64,000 nt of DNA from Tubiluchus corallicola (lineage: Eukaryota; Priapulida; Priapulimorpha; Priapulimorphida; Tubiluchidae), in contig JAQGDQ010000392.1 in assembly GCA_030141605.1 (NCBI GenBank), positions 124,001 to 188,000 on the forward strand, read 5' to 3'. The position numbers and the translations under genes are program-made. The notes beneath the pieces were generated by a model that worked only from the letters and a program-made list of their open reading frames with translations, had not been told where the DNA came from and ran no database searches. Below, one piece after another: positions 1 to 29,100 of this stretch; the stretch's first letter is position 1, and every line of letters starts with the position of its first letter.

Positions 1-1898
1 GCATTAATGCATTTTTTGTGCTGAAGACATGTTTTGTATCCATAATGTTTTAGGTACGATATAACTCGGTCAAATCAGTTAACATTTCCTTCCCTCAAGT
101 TTCCGACTTGTAGTTCCAAGTTGTGTAGCATGTAGTGATGTTACCGAATCTAAAATTACAAACCGAAATTTATGAAACATAGGAAACCGAAATGAAACCA
201 AACCGTAATCATTTTTGCGGGATGGACTACTATCAAAACTGAAAAAAATCCTGAAATAAATATCAAAATTTCTTGTTTGCATTTTTATTTGCTCTGATAC
301 AAGTTTGATGAAGTAGCTAAGCAAAAAATCTTAACCAGAAAAGTAGAACAATGGTAAAAGATCATGATGCTTCAAAAATTGGCAAGTTTTATTTTATAAA
401 TATTTTGTTGTCTATATAAATTTCATAAATTATCGATTAGACTTGGTTTTATTCAAGTTAAGCTTTAATATTTCGATTGATTGTGCCTGAAGACCTTAGA
501 GCTTCACAGTCGTCAGCACTAAAGATTTTCTCCATTGCTGTAAAAAGCTTGCTACAATTGGAGCAAAAGGTTAAATATAACGATATTTACGCTGTATTTG
601 AACTATATTAGCCAAAATTTTCAGCGATTTTTAACAGCTAGGAGAAAAACTAGGTAGGCTGGATAAATCCTACTAAAATCTGGGAAAAATGCTACTGAAA
701 GTTTTGGCTACGAAACTTAATAATTTTCAGCGAAAACGAAACTGAACCAAAGTGCAATTTGTAGACCTGAAAAACTTTTTTGCGACATGGTAGTTCTGAA
801 CATCCATGTTTCCGAGCCACTTGAACAGCAGCATAGTTAGGTGGTGCAGGCATCGTATCTGCATACTCTTACGTACCTGCATGTATCTCATTACAAGAAG
901 ATATGTATGTACATATAGATTGCAAAGTGTGCCCAACTACTGAGCCCACGGAGTGAGTTTCGGTCTTCTTGCTAATGGGCAGGTGAACCTTTCCGTAAAT
1001 CTGCAACATATTTTTGAGGTGTTGTAGATTCCTAGTTCCTAACAGATCAGAAGAGTGTACAAACCTTGTTGTTTTTGGAGCAAATAAATTTCTTACCAAG
1101 GGCCGACTGCCAGGCAACAGCCGTTAGGCTGATTTGAATACAGTAAATCCTCATAATGGACTAATGGGGGAAGGGTAGTCTGTTATAACCAAGGGACACT
1201 ACCTACTAATTAGTATATTTACTGGAAGAATGAACCAGTGAGTGAGGACACTTTGTTTTGTAACTCCAACGTTTAATAAATGTTAAGCGCTTCCTTCCAG
1301 CTTGCATCTGAAATGAGGTAACAATACCTGATAAACTTGTCTTTGTTACATATTTTCATCTACAAATACTGCGAGTATTAAAAACTGTATAACGCTGGAA
1401 TTGAAGGCTTAAACTAGTGGAATAGTAGATTTTCAACCTGTTGAATTATAAGCATTTTCTACTTCTGTTTCTTGTCTTAAGGAAATTTCTGCACAAATTG
1501 CGTTAAGTTTCTGGTAATGCACGAAAACATTAGGCTACTTGGAACAAGTGAAAACGTTTTAAGAGGTAGATTTGCAATCTGTTTTTATTAAGTTCAATGG
1601 CTAAGGGGTGGTAAGTTTGGCAGATTTTCGTATTAATAGAAAAACAAAGAAAGCTAACAGCATAATTAATATGTGCACTTATACATACATACTTAACTCA
1701 TACAAATAGGTTCAGACCACCAAATTCCCACCCCATCACCCATCCTCGAATATCATTATAAAAATTCAGTCTGGTAAACTTAGGTTGTAATGCGTAAAGG
1801 TTTGGTGAACCTTCATGTATACCAAAGTCACATTCATTGAAAATTATGTTAAACAAACCGAATATTGCTTATAATGGTTGTAATATATGTTGCCTGTA

Positions 1899-1926
1899 AT
1901 ATATATATATATATATATATATATAT
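1899..1926. repeat. (AT)n microsatellite
   Basis: An uninterrupted run of about 14 AT dinucleotides. It produces a spurious Ile/Tyr-alternating stretch in the reverse-strand translation, so that reading frame should not be taken as a gene. Confidence 0.95.
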
Positions 1927-4667
1927 CCTATAATGCTTATAAAAATTTATCCTACAAAAGCTGATAGTAAACAGCAAACAGTTGCTCAGCAGCCGACAGT
2001 TGCTTTCTGTTTCTGTATGATAACTCGAAGATATGAATATGCCGTCAGCATACAATTCATGCCAATGCACAATAGCGTGGCGGTGCTGTATGAATTCACT
2101 TGTTTTTTGCACGACGAAATAAATCAATGAGAACTCGAGCTTGTAAACAATTGTACTATTGCAGTTTTGCTTAAATACTGTTTTTATTGATTTGGTCAAA
2201 ATGATTTTTGAAAGAATTAGATCTTCTTTTAAAATACTTAATAGTTTACTACTTAACATCAATCTTTAAATACAAACATAAATTTAGTAATCAGAATAAT
2301 CTTAACTGCTCACCAATCGCCACTAATTTAAAATGATAAAACATTATAGTGTTTATAATTCTTTTCATTTGGAATCATTCGGTTCAGTTTTGACAAAAAA
2401 ATTGGTTAGCCTTCAGTCCAATAAATCAGTTGAACTTGATGTTTTATTCGGAATTCGGTTTGGCAACACTGGGTAAGCTTCGATTCCGTGGCACCTAAGC
2501 ATTAAAAATTGACTACGGTTCGGTTGACAAAAATGTGAATTTGGTTCATTCCTGCATACAAACAGACAAGACCTCCTAGCAATAGCAATGCTTATTTAGG
2601 TAATGTAACACATGCTGTATGCAACTGCATATAAACAGATGCAAAAGATAAACAAAAGTTTTTGTTGCATAATTATGTAGTTTGTAAAACATTTTATAAT
2701 TTTTTGCTAATTTCAGCCAAGTGCCTAGAGAAAATTTTGTTAAAATTTGTACATCTTTTAGTTGTGAATTTTTTAAATTTACTTTATCAATCTGTACTGA
2801 TTTATTTGTAAAAAGTTATGATAATAAGTATTAGTGGCATGTTTTGTTAAATTAAATTAGTCAATGAGTATCTAAAAGTATTACTGCAAGAGTATCTAAA
2901 CGTAGTGTATTTTGGCACAAAAATATCAGTCAGTTTTGACCACTGCATGGCCAATTTGAAAGAGTTTCAAGAGTTAAGCGCCTCGAGTGTTAAAGCAACT
3001 TTTTGTCAGGCTTCACAGGATTCCCATGTAGAGAAGTGGGGGTAATGTGTTTTTTATTTTATCATATTATGTTTTTGGTAAGCACTGCATGGCCAATTCT
3101 GTTCTGATTTGCGTAACTACGAAGTGTAACTTTGCGAACGAATCACCGAGGATACATGAATTACATGAAAGAGAACAACATCACAGCGAAATAGACCTCT
3201 GTAGATTACTCGCATACCATGTACTTTTGAAAGTCGAGATATACACCTGCTTAGCTCGGGTATTAAGCATACCTTATGAAATTACAAGCCTGCAATTTGC
3301 TAAGTTTTTCAAGTGTTGAAGCATTGGTCCCTAGCTCATTTAAACAGTTAATTTTAATATAGCTGACTGCTCTGTATTCAACATAGAAACAAATCCATAA
3401 TTTTTAATTTTGCAGTTTAATATGATTACAAAAGTGCTGTGCTGTAAATCATTGTTTTTTATTAATGATTGCGCATTCACCAGTTTTCTGTGTCTGTGTC
3501 ACTATCTTAGAAATTTTTCGTAGAGTTTCTTTAAATTTCTTGGACTGTGTCACAGCCGAGGGCTAGTGACATGACCAGAGTTTTGATTCAGAAATAAACA
3601 AAGTAAATACAATTGAATCACAGCAAGATTTTCATTAGACACATAATTTGTATTATGATAAACTAATGCTCAATTCTTTTCATTTTCGGGGATGACGATC
3701 CGAACATAATTGTTTGTGTTTAGTAGTAAGTAATTATTGCTTCTATAGCAAAAGCCTGCAAAATATGCGAAAAAGTTGTGAACAAATTTCATTGAAAGCT
3801 TTGCAGAAGCGTGAACTTTGTGCCACAGACATGGCTAATTAGTGTTCATTGATAAGGAATTTGGAAAAATAAGATTTCATTTTTTATTAGTTAATGATGA
3901 ATCTCTTCGGAGTAGTGCCATAAGAGAACCACTTGTGGACACCAGAGTGGAACTCCAGGAACACTATTAATTGAACTTTCACAGTCGAGTTGGGCACAGA
4001 ACCTCAGGTGCCAGGGCATTTTACTGGATTATTAATAATTTTGAAGCCCCTCCCAACTCATTTAAATATGAAACTACAAATATAGTTTTATGGACTTTTA
4101 AAGAGGGCAACTTAAGTCTAATTAACAACAGAAGCACTAACAATATTACAAATATCATAATAGTAAAAGGAGAATTTTTGCATAACGACTTCGAAGTAAA
4201 AAGAATTTATGGTTGTAAAATGCATCGATAAATGGACAGACTTTTTACTGTTGTCAAATCTGTTCATTAGTCATTTTCAAATAAGTTGGTGCAAAAATAG
4301 TGGCTTGCTGTTTATAAATTTACAATTTGGTAACTGATATTTTAGATTGAGGTGCATGCATATTATGTCATGAGTAAGATAAAAATGGTCTGTTAATATG
4401 GTTGTAACAGTATGAAAGAAAATTGTAGCCAAAGAAAATATGAAATAAAATTGCTTGAAAACACAGGACTTCTCCAGTCTATTAAATGGCTAGTGATTTA
4501 TTTGCACATAGGATTTTTATTGTCTTGGCAAAAGTTATCAGGGAGCCAGTCTTTGTCTGTAGAGTCATCTCTAATTAATCTAAAAAATTTAGTCTTCCAT
4601 ATGAGGTAAACATAAATTAAATACAGTTAAAGGAGAAGGAAAGGAAATTTTAGAATTGTGTAATTAG

Positions 4668-5065
4668 AAAAGAAAATTCTTAATAATTTAGAATGTTTGT
4701 GTGTCAACTGGTAAAACGGCACTGTATCACCTCCTCCAAATGTGCATCATTGATTTACCAAAAACACATTATTGATCTTATTGCTAATATAAAGAAAATT
4801 AAACTTTGCTTAGTTAGTGAAGAATGTGCTACGAATGCTCTGATTATTTTTTCACATTTTACCCAATGCTATCTAAACGTGATTCAAACAACTTACCATT
4901 AAAATGGCTCTGCCTAATAGTCATTACAGGAGTTCAGCTTTACAATTTTTACACAGCATTACTGCAAATGCAAGCACTGTACTCAATACGTTGTAAGTAA
5001 TGTAAAATTTCAAGATGAATTTTTAAGCTTTATTTATGAATAGTGTTTTCTTCAGCTTTAAATGT
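4668..5065 (+). repeat. Interspersed repeat family A, copy 1
   Basis: First of four diverged copies of a roughly 0.4-kb repeat in this window; the others are near 44.8, 54.5 and 56.1 kb. Shared landmarks in order are an AAAATTCTTAA start, 'CAACTGGTAAAACGGCAC', a 'CTTAGTTAGTGAAG' block, 'AAAATGGCT' with a G/C-richer stretch, and an end near 'GAATTTTTAAGCTTTAT'. No terminal inverted repeat, RNA polymerase III box or coding capacity is visible. The class is unknown; boundaries are approximate. Confidence 0.75.
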
Positions 5066-6090
5066 TTCTGTGCATTTCTGTCAGCTTCTCTGGTTCATTA
5101 GACTGATTGGCCATCCTGAAGATCAAGTGCATAAGAATGAGAACTTACCTGATGTAATAGATAGTATGCGCATTTGTCGCACAATGTTTACCTTAAAGAA
5201 TGGAAAAATCAGATATCGGGTAATTTCCATCTGCTGAGTTTAATCCTAGCTGCTGCTGGCTGGAGATGCCCTGTTCCTATCAAAATCAGTCGAATCAGTT
5301 GATTCTGTGTTGTATTGTCCTCCATGCGCATATTGCAGCTTGAAAAAACATAAATAAATTATGAAAAATGTCACTTTATTAGTCTTTCTTTGTCAACTTT
5401 TTTTTAGACACCTATAGAATTTTACAGGCTGTCAGTTTGTCAGTCTTTGAGGTGTTATTTATGCCCTTCAAAAATGCAGGTCGTATTAGAAGCTGAAGAC
5501 GTGCATGCCAGTTATTGAGTGCACGTGGGGTCATGACGCTGTGTACCTTTGGGTTTTTGTATGTCCTAGTAGTACTCTCCTGTACAATGAACTTCGCATG
5601 TTTTGGTGTGGAAAATTTAATACATGTGGTATGTGCTATAGAGTGTGAGTGCTAGAAGTGATTATTTTTAAATATTTTTCGAGTTTAATAATTACATCAT
5701 GCTGCACGTTTATAATATGCTTTAAATGGTTGTTTCTGCCCTTTGCATCTAAGCTTAATAACGCAGCTTAATAAGAGTTTTGCATTTTTTCTTGTCATAT
5801 GGAGTTGTCAAAGATTGTCACTTTGGTGTGGATTTATGCCGTTTTTATAGGCCTATAATTATCGCGTAATAGTTATGTTAATTATTCACTTATTAGTCTG
5901 TTTGATTTTTACAGGATGATACACAGCAAAGGATTCACAAAGACGTACAAACATATATTGTATGATTCCCAATGGAAAGAATTTATGCTTTGACATGTTG
6001 TCATGCAGTATAAATTGTGGACACGCTGTCAACATTTCTCTTCAACTTGAGTGCGAACACGGCAGACCCGTAACAGTCTGTTAACGACCA

Positions 6091-22057
<15,967 letters not shown>

Positions 22058-25000
22058 ACACGTATGACATAGGGAAAAAGCGGTTATTCATACCAGTGTG
22101 TTCCACGTGATGTTGTTGTCTGTTGAAATTGGGAAAGGGAAATTGTGTTGCTTTCTTGATAATATATAAATACGGAAATAATTAGTAACCGCTTATACGA
22201 ATATTTGTAATCGACATAGGTTAATATAATTTGTTACCTTATTAATGTCCGGTATGATAAAGGCATACTGTGTACAAATCTTACAATGTTATGTATAAGA
22301 AGCTGGCTGGCACTTGGTACTAACGTTGCAATGAATTCAAACAGTAAAATAAATTAGCATATGTAATACGTCACTGTTTCAAAATATTTCTGTATGCTAA
22401 TGATGTCTGAAAGAGTGCTACTTGTCCCCATTTGTGGGAGCCTCGATTACTAACAGCGTCACCGTTAGTAAATATATGAATGTTAAACTTGTTGCCTCTT
22501 TCTCTTGTTTGTGAGTAGATTGAATTTGTTCACAACTACGCTTGTATTTATAGGGATTTCAAAAAGCTATAAGTACTTATTGCAGCTCACCAACTGCCTG
22601 TTAGCTCTTGCAAGGCATAAAAAAATTAGTTTGTCTGTTTGTTTGTAAAACCAGCTTCGTTCAGCATGAGTCCAACCTATCAGATGATCTCTGTTTTATG
22701 AAGGATCGAGACAAAAACTATTTTAAGGTGTGATTTCGACATGATATAGCAAAAGTGAAAGGATGGTGATACTGCATTGTTAAAAGTCCAGTCGTAGGTA
22801 CTAAGTTAATTTGGTTAATGTACCATTTCCAAGCCCATCTAGAGTGGTTTTGTAGACATGTGTAGTTTGTTAAATCATTACAATTTTTACTATTTTGTAT
22901 CAGGCATATGGTAGACAGAAAATTAATTTTCCTTTTTGCAAATGACTACCGGTATTATGTTTTAACGTAATATGGCTTTTTGAATTCGCAATAGGTAGTT
23001 AAAATGAAGCTTGCCATTTCTTAAATTCAATTATCTTCTTTTGTCTGACATTTTCCACAATATGTCGAAATCGCGTTTCGTTGTTTGTCTGTATAATGCT
23101 TTGTTTTTAAATGTTTTATTATGATACTGTTTTACTTTAGGCTGACAAAAACCAAACTTGTTAGGTAGGTTATTCTATGCTAAGTCACTGAATGGAAGCG
23201 GTTTGAATATAATATAATAGTATTATAAGATTTGCATCTTATTTATTACCCAGAAAGTCATATGAAGAAATTACCTTGTGAAACATTGCAAGTACTATGC
23301 AGTGTTTAGTGAAAGTGTCCCATCTAATTAAAACTGCAACTCATGCGGAAGAATTTCATGGATTCAATTACATTAGCTCTACAGCAGATGTAATGTGTTA
23401 TGTGTTGCAGAGCAATGTTGCACGTGATAAAATTTCTTGTTAAGATGTTTTACTTTTGTTGTTAGTTTATTTTATGATGAAATTTTCTTTGTTGTATTGA
23501 AATATTTACATTTTTACTCTCATCCATTTCAGTAATGCCAAGTACTCAACCTTGGTTTCACATACTTAGCTAAGCTAAATAAAGCCGATTTCTGCGTCTT
23601 GACATGGTGAAAGTTAATTAAATACGAATCCTGCACCTTTTTTTATGTATTCTGTGAAGTTCTCGTCAGATTGCAAGTTATGTCATTAAACAATTCAGTA
23701 CTACGTACAATTCACTAGATTGTTAAGAGTGGATTCAATTTGAATAGCAGCTTGTGACAAAGTGGCCTGTTATCCAGCAAGGCTATTAGAAGTGCTATGA
23801 CTACAAGACAAGTAGTCTTGGTTTTTAGAATGCTGGCTATACTGTGCTAAGAGATAAACACATGCAGGTTGATGTCATTTGTTTGTAAATTAGAGAATAA
23901 TCTTTTAAAGAGCAAGAAAACATTTCTTATCGATATGCACATTTTCTGAAGCCATAATCCTGTAATGCAGATCCGTTATTACCTACTGTAGGCATGCTGA
24001 AACTCAATTAAAAATGGCTTCAATTTTGACCTTGAAAATAGAAAAGTGAGTGCCCAACAATGCTTGCATCTGGATTTGTGCAAACGTTTTTTTTTTGATA
24101 GACTCCTTTTTGACTTAGCATTTCAGTAAGATTGATTCTGCATAACTACAGCGAGTTTTAAGTTGCACAGCTTTTCAAATAAAAGCCCCCTTTTAGTGAA
24201 CCCAAAGATGACTTAGTCTTTCTCAAACTTAGGTAATGCACCTGCCTTCTGGACTTGGTTCATTAGAAGCTTTTGCAAGCATTATTAAGTGCAGCATCAA
24301 ATTTGCGACAGTGCAAGCGATACATGGAAGCTCCACAAACTAAGCAGTTTATATTAAATGCACATTGTCCAGCTAGGCCCAATTACTTATTGATTTGCAT
24401 TATTACTTGGCTAAAATGCGTTAATACTCCATCAACAGCAATTAATGTGGCTTTAATGTCTGTACTCATGAACATCAGATTTTCAAACTAGTTATTACGA
24501 TAAATAATTAGTGACATTTTTTATTTACATACATCAAGTCAGTACAACGAATACTGATATCATAACCCCTTTTCTGCGTAGACTGTATTGATATGTTTAA
24601 CCTTTCATGCACAAGTTATAACAAGTCTTTTGCAGCCTCCATTTCCTTCCATTCCAGAAAATTATTTCATCTGCATCCATAATCCTTTGTCTACATTAAC
24701 TACACTCATTGTTTTTTTCTTACTTTTGTTATTATTAGTCTGATAGTTATTAATGCAGAGGTCATCGTGACCTCTTTCAAGAGTATATCTTACAGATAAT
24801 CTTCATACTTGCTGTTACTGTTACTAGCTGTTTCCTATGAATTTTAGAAAAAGTTATTATAGGGCACTGTGTTGTCGTTATATAATCTGCCGATAATATG
24901 TAGGTAAACCCCACTATGCTAAAATTGTAAATAACACTGTAAAATAGCACACATACTAATGTTTCGCTTGTTTTGTTGGTAATGTGTACCGAAATTACTG

Positions 25001-25100
25001 TTGCCGATGTATATTACCTTGTGACCCTGTAGTCATTGTACCACAGAGTTGTATTTAAATTTGTGCTGTCATATATTTAATAAAATGGACACTGTTTCAC
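22058..25100 (+). other. PPP2R5E 3' UTR region
   Basis: This is about 3 kb of A/T-rich sequence after the stop codon with no conserved coding exon. Several AATAAA hexamers occur, for instance near 22346. The last, at 25079-25084, lies just before the convergent gene's likely 3' end, so the mRNA could use any of these. Long 3' UTRs are common in this family; the extent here is inferred. Confidence 0.5.
25079..25084 (+). terminator. Poly(A) signal, distal, PPP2R5E
   Basis: Canonical AATAAA in the sense orientation, the last one before the 3' region of the convergent ZFPL1 gene. About 130 bp separates it from that gene's own candidate signal. Use is inferred from position only. Confidence 0.45.
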
Positions 25101-25214
25101 GGAATTAGACTGCTTTGGTATATTGTTTGCTATCTGATGTTGTGAAAGATCATTATAGATTTGCCCTACTAAATAGTCTGTAATCATACTACTCAGTTCA
25201 CCTTCAATCAATAT

Positions 25215-25220
25215 TTTATT
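25215..25220 (-). terminator. Poly(A) signal, ZFPL1 candidate
   Basis: TTTATT on the plus strand reads AATAAA on the minus strand, about 920 bp past the ZFPL1 stop codon. It would give convergent 3' ends only about 0.1 kb apart. Nearer hexamers could also be used. Confidence 0.4.
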
Positions 25221-26142
25221 TGATTCAAGTACATTAATTTATTTAACGAAAAAGATTTTGAATTTACAACATTCTATATAACAAAACAGCCGCACAGCTT
25301 CATTTACACATTTTATGTAAAAAAACTTCGAAAGGAATGTCTAAAATTATTAGAATGACATCCCTTTTATCTGTTATTTACAGCCACTTGCAATATAAAT
25401 ATTTTTAATGCCTAAGAAGATCAAAATTAAAAATTTCAAAATATCTGCATATATTTATAAATTATGCATTCATACTCTGTTGTTAAATATGTTAGCGAAA
25501 ATTTGTTAAAAGTTAAGTAAAGCAAAGAAATATTGCACACGTTTCAATAATATTTTAGCCACAGAAATGATAAAATTATGCAGAAACTTAGGTACCAACA
25601 CTTTAACGTTTCTGAGAAAAGAGAATTAGAAAATTACGACATTAAACCACCAATACTTTTAAAACAAAGGGTAATACATAAACCCCAGGTTTAGACATAT
25701 ATAAAAGACATTTATCATAGTGGCCACTTTTTAAATAGCAGTTTAGATAAATGGTAAGGCTTTCAAAACTTTACATATATATTACGATACATTTTAATAA
25801 TTATATTACATACACGGTCATATAGGATATGATAAATGTTATGTATGGAATAATTCATACACTAATAGTGTATGTTGGGCATAACAAATTAACAACATAC
25901 CTATAAAACATAACATATGTAACACAACCAAATTTTGTAGCACTTGTACACTGATAATGTGCAGTACAACATAAACCATTCATTCTACGGAAAATGAAGT
26001 TAGTAATTTACACTGAAATAAAAGAATGGTACAGGTATTGCCAGCATGTCAGTGACCAAGAAAGTGATTTTGTGCAAGTTTTACAGCTCAGGCAGCTTAT
26101 ATTAAGACTCAAGAATGTGGGTTCATAATTACACACAACGTT

Positions 26143-29100
26143 TTAATTGAGAACAGGATCAGCCACGCGGATGTTTGGATTAGCCATAGGATCCAGCATC
26201 GGATCTGTGCCAGAACTAGAACGACCCAACTTTTTCATTATCATTACCAAAGTGAGAAGCACAATAAGGCTAATGATCACCAGAAAAGCAAACTTTTTTA
26301 GCTTCGACAGAGGCTGTCGACTGTGTTTAGAGCTCCTGGATAAACTGCAAAAAATGTAGTTCTAATTGAAGACAAAAGCTAAATGACACTTCAATGGTTG
26401 ATCAACACAAACATTTAAACCAGCTCATTCACGTTTGTTACATAGGTATGCTTTATCAGGTAAAACCAAAAACCTTCACATGCAACTAAAAACCACCTTT
26501 AAATTCCATGTTCAGTTACTGGACACATGCTAGTTTACCACCAAAATACTGAGAAAGTGCAAGACAAGCTGGAAATATAACGGTTTTGATATGCAATACT
26601 GTAATATGAGTACAGCTATTGTGCAGTGCACACATAAACACAATAACTACTTATCAGTCTTGTAACACAAAAAATAATTTATAGAGAAAGATGAATAACA
26701 GATGTCAAGATCATTAACTGTATTATCAGAATTAAATTGCAGTTGGTAAACGAGACAGTTAATATTTTCACATACTGACACATAGTGCATGACATGAGTT
26801 GCTCAAAAAAGAATGGTTGCCTGACTCATGAGCTTTTTTCACGTTCCTGTTAAAATCGGTAATACAAATGAGTAAACATCTTGACTGGCATAATTTTACT
26901 CTGGTGCAGTGAGTAAATAGCCAAACTTACAGAATGGCCAAAAAAGGGAAGTCATAGATGGAGGAGAGACGATTGTGAGATGTGCAAAACAATAAGAAGT
27001 TGGGTAACCAAACACATTTAGCTTAGCTGAGAGTAGACAGATTTTAGTGGGATATTTAATGAGCTTGGGTGGGTGGTTCAACGTGAAAAACCAAATCTCT
27101 CACAACTGTTGCAGTGAATTTCTTTTTAGGATTGTGCAGCCAATGATCAAAACTGAGAGAGATGATAAACTGAGTAGAAATGAAGTGTATGGTGATAAAT
27201 TGTCTTCCAAATTGCAGCAAGACCAGTAAATGTTTACAGTGTATCTTGAAAGCAGAACCAAAGCCGTTATAGTGAATAACAACCTAAAATAAAGGTCAAG
27301 ATCACCAGTCAGCAGCCAATTTAACTTTTAGAATTTGGTAACTTTAAAGATGAGATGGTCAGTGTATCCGGGCAAGGAAGACACTTCATACAGGAGGAAT
27401 GAATTTGTATTGGTACCCAACCTTGGTGAAATCTTTAAGGAACTTTCTGTTTTAGAAGTTCAGCTAACAGCAAAATCTGACCCTGCAAAATTTGATACTG
27501 AAGATGGTTGTATCTTTCGTGTAACCTAAAATGCAATTCCTTAATGTTGTCCAGCAATCATAATTTTTTTATAGCAAAATTTGATAAGGTTGAGCTTTAA
27601 TAGATCTTTGCGGGATCACAGAAACTTAGCCACTATAAAAACAGTATGTTTGATACATCACGTTTGAAGATGCTGCATGATTCTTTCGAAACTAACTGAC
27701 AGCAGCAACGCTATGAAAATAATTTTCCTAACAATACCCTGGCGTATTTCCTTGCTTTTTAATTTGCTGATAAAACAATTTCTTCTAAATTTGGATATGC
27801 AAGTTCTTGTATATATCAATATACACCAGCTTAAAATTGCATCCTGTTGCTTAAGAACTCAGTCTTAGAGATTTGCATAGCTTATAAGTGAACTGTCGGC
27901 ATTGTGTTACCAGTGAGGCTATCAAACATGAACACTCACCTGAAAATTCTTGACAAGGTTTCAAAAATGCTTTTCTGCTTATATTTGTTCTCGTCGATAT
28001 CAAACACGCGGTCACTTAATTGTGAACCAGCGCTCCCAGAAGACGTATCAAACATTTTCCTCGGTAACGACGCACCTAAAAAAGCAGGTGAGGTCTAGTA
28101 AAAACATTCGACCATGTTACTTTAGAACACAAGACATTTTTGAGAATAATAAAAACTGTCCACAAAAGACATCGCTTAAGAACATAAGTTTATAATGCTG
28201 ATGTTTTTTACTTAAGTTCTTTGTGATATTTCACATTGCTCAGGTAGATGATATGTAAACAATTGCATAATATGAAACAAATAATAACTTAGTTCATAAT
28301 AACACTAGAATCAAACAGGCCAAGTTGTGTACACTGGTACATAGAAAGAAAATGTACGGGTAGTCATTGACATAGGCCTATGCAACTTAGAACTGTTTGA
28401 CTTTCTGACCCAATCATAATTTGATTACTTATTTATACAGAACTAATAATAACTCATATTTCCATATTTACTTCTTTTTTAAGCAAATTAATTTTACTTC
28501 GCTATTTGCTTGGAAAATTCATCTATGAGTGCCACAACACTTAGTGTACGTACACACACAACAACCTATGTGTAGAGGTTGCAACACTTAGTGTGCGTAC
28601 ACACACAACATCTTATGTGTAGAGGTTGCAACACTTGAACATACGCATCCGACTTGCATCCAAGTCATTTTATGACCAATCTGCTGAAACCTGTTGTGGT
28701 CGTAAGTTGACGACTGCTTGTACAATTAAAATTTTTGATGTTGTGACAGTATGCGTAGCCCTAGTAACATGAAAATGAAGTTGGAACTTGTGCTGAGCAT
28801 AGAACTGGGACCGAGTCAAACACAAACATAAAAAATGAGAATTTCTAAATAGGAGTGGAACAGATTTTAGAAACAAATGGCCTAGCTGTGGTATAACTGT
28901 TTTATGCCAAAATTCAAGTCAATTCAACATGTGGTTACAATTTCGTTAAGCTTCTTAAGAAACACACTAAAGATCATCTAACAAGAAACAAGACTCCTAG
29001 TTTTACCCTTCAGCTTGAACGTTGGTATCTCTATGCAGCAAAGCAAATGTATCAGAAATCATCTACTGGTGTAATTTATGCCAAACTTGTGACCGACAAA

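Larger units (their letters stand above)
1..6090. other. Non-genic upstream region
   Basis: I see no conserved protein-coding exon here on either strand. The open frames are short, often lack an ATG, and have no recognisable domain. The stretch holds an (AT)n microsatellite near 1.9 kb and a copy of an interspersed repeat at about 4.67-5.06 kb. A sequence resembling a hAT transposon end lies near 2.47 kb. The 5' UTR and promoter of the B56 gene must lie in its right-hand part or further upstream, but I cannot place a start site. Confidence 0.6.

Noticed and set aside
131-2481. A hAT transposon spanning the left end: 'GTTTGGCAACACTG' ends at 2481 and a loosely complementary 'TAGTGATGTTACCGAAT' lies at about 136.
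   Set aside because: The two ends match poorly, the flanking 8-mers differ and no transposase is present. At most these are two unrelated relics.
26896-27529. Overlapping open frames on both strands in ZFPL1 intron 5.
   Set aside because: No family recognised on either strand and no splice sites fitting ZFPL1; probably unrelated intronic sequence.
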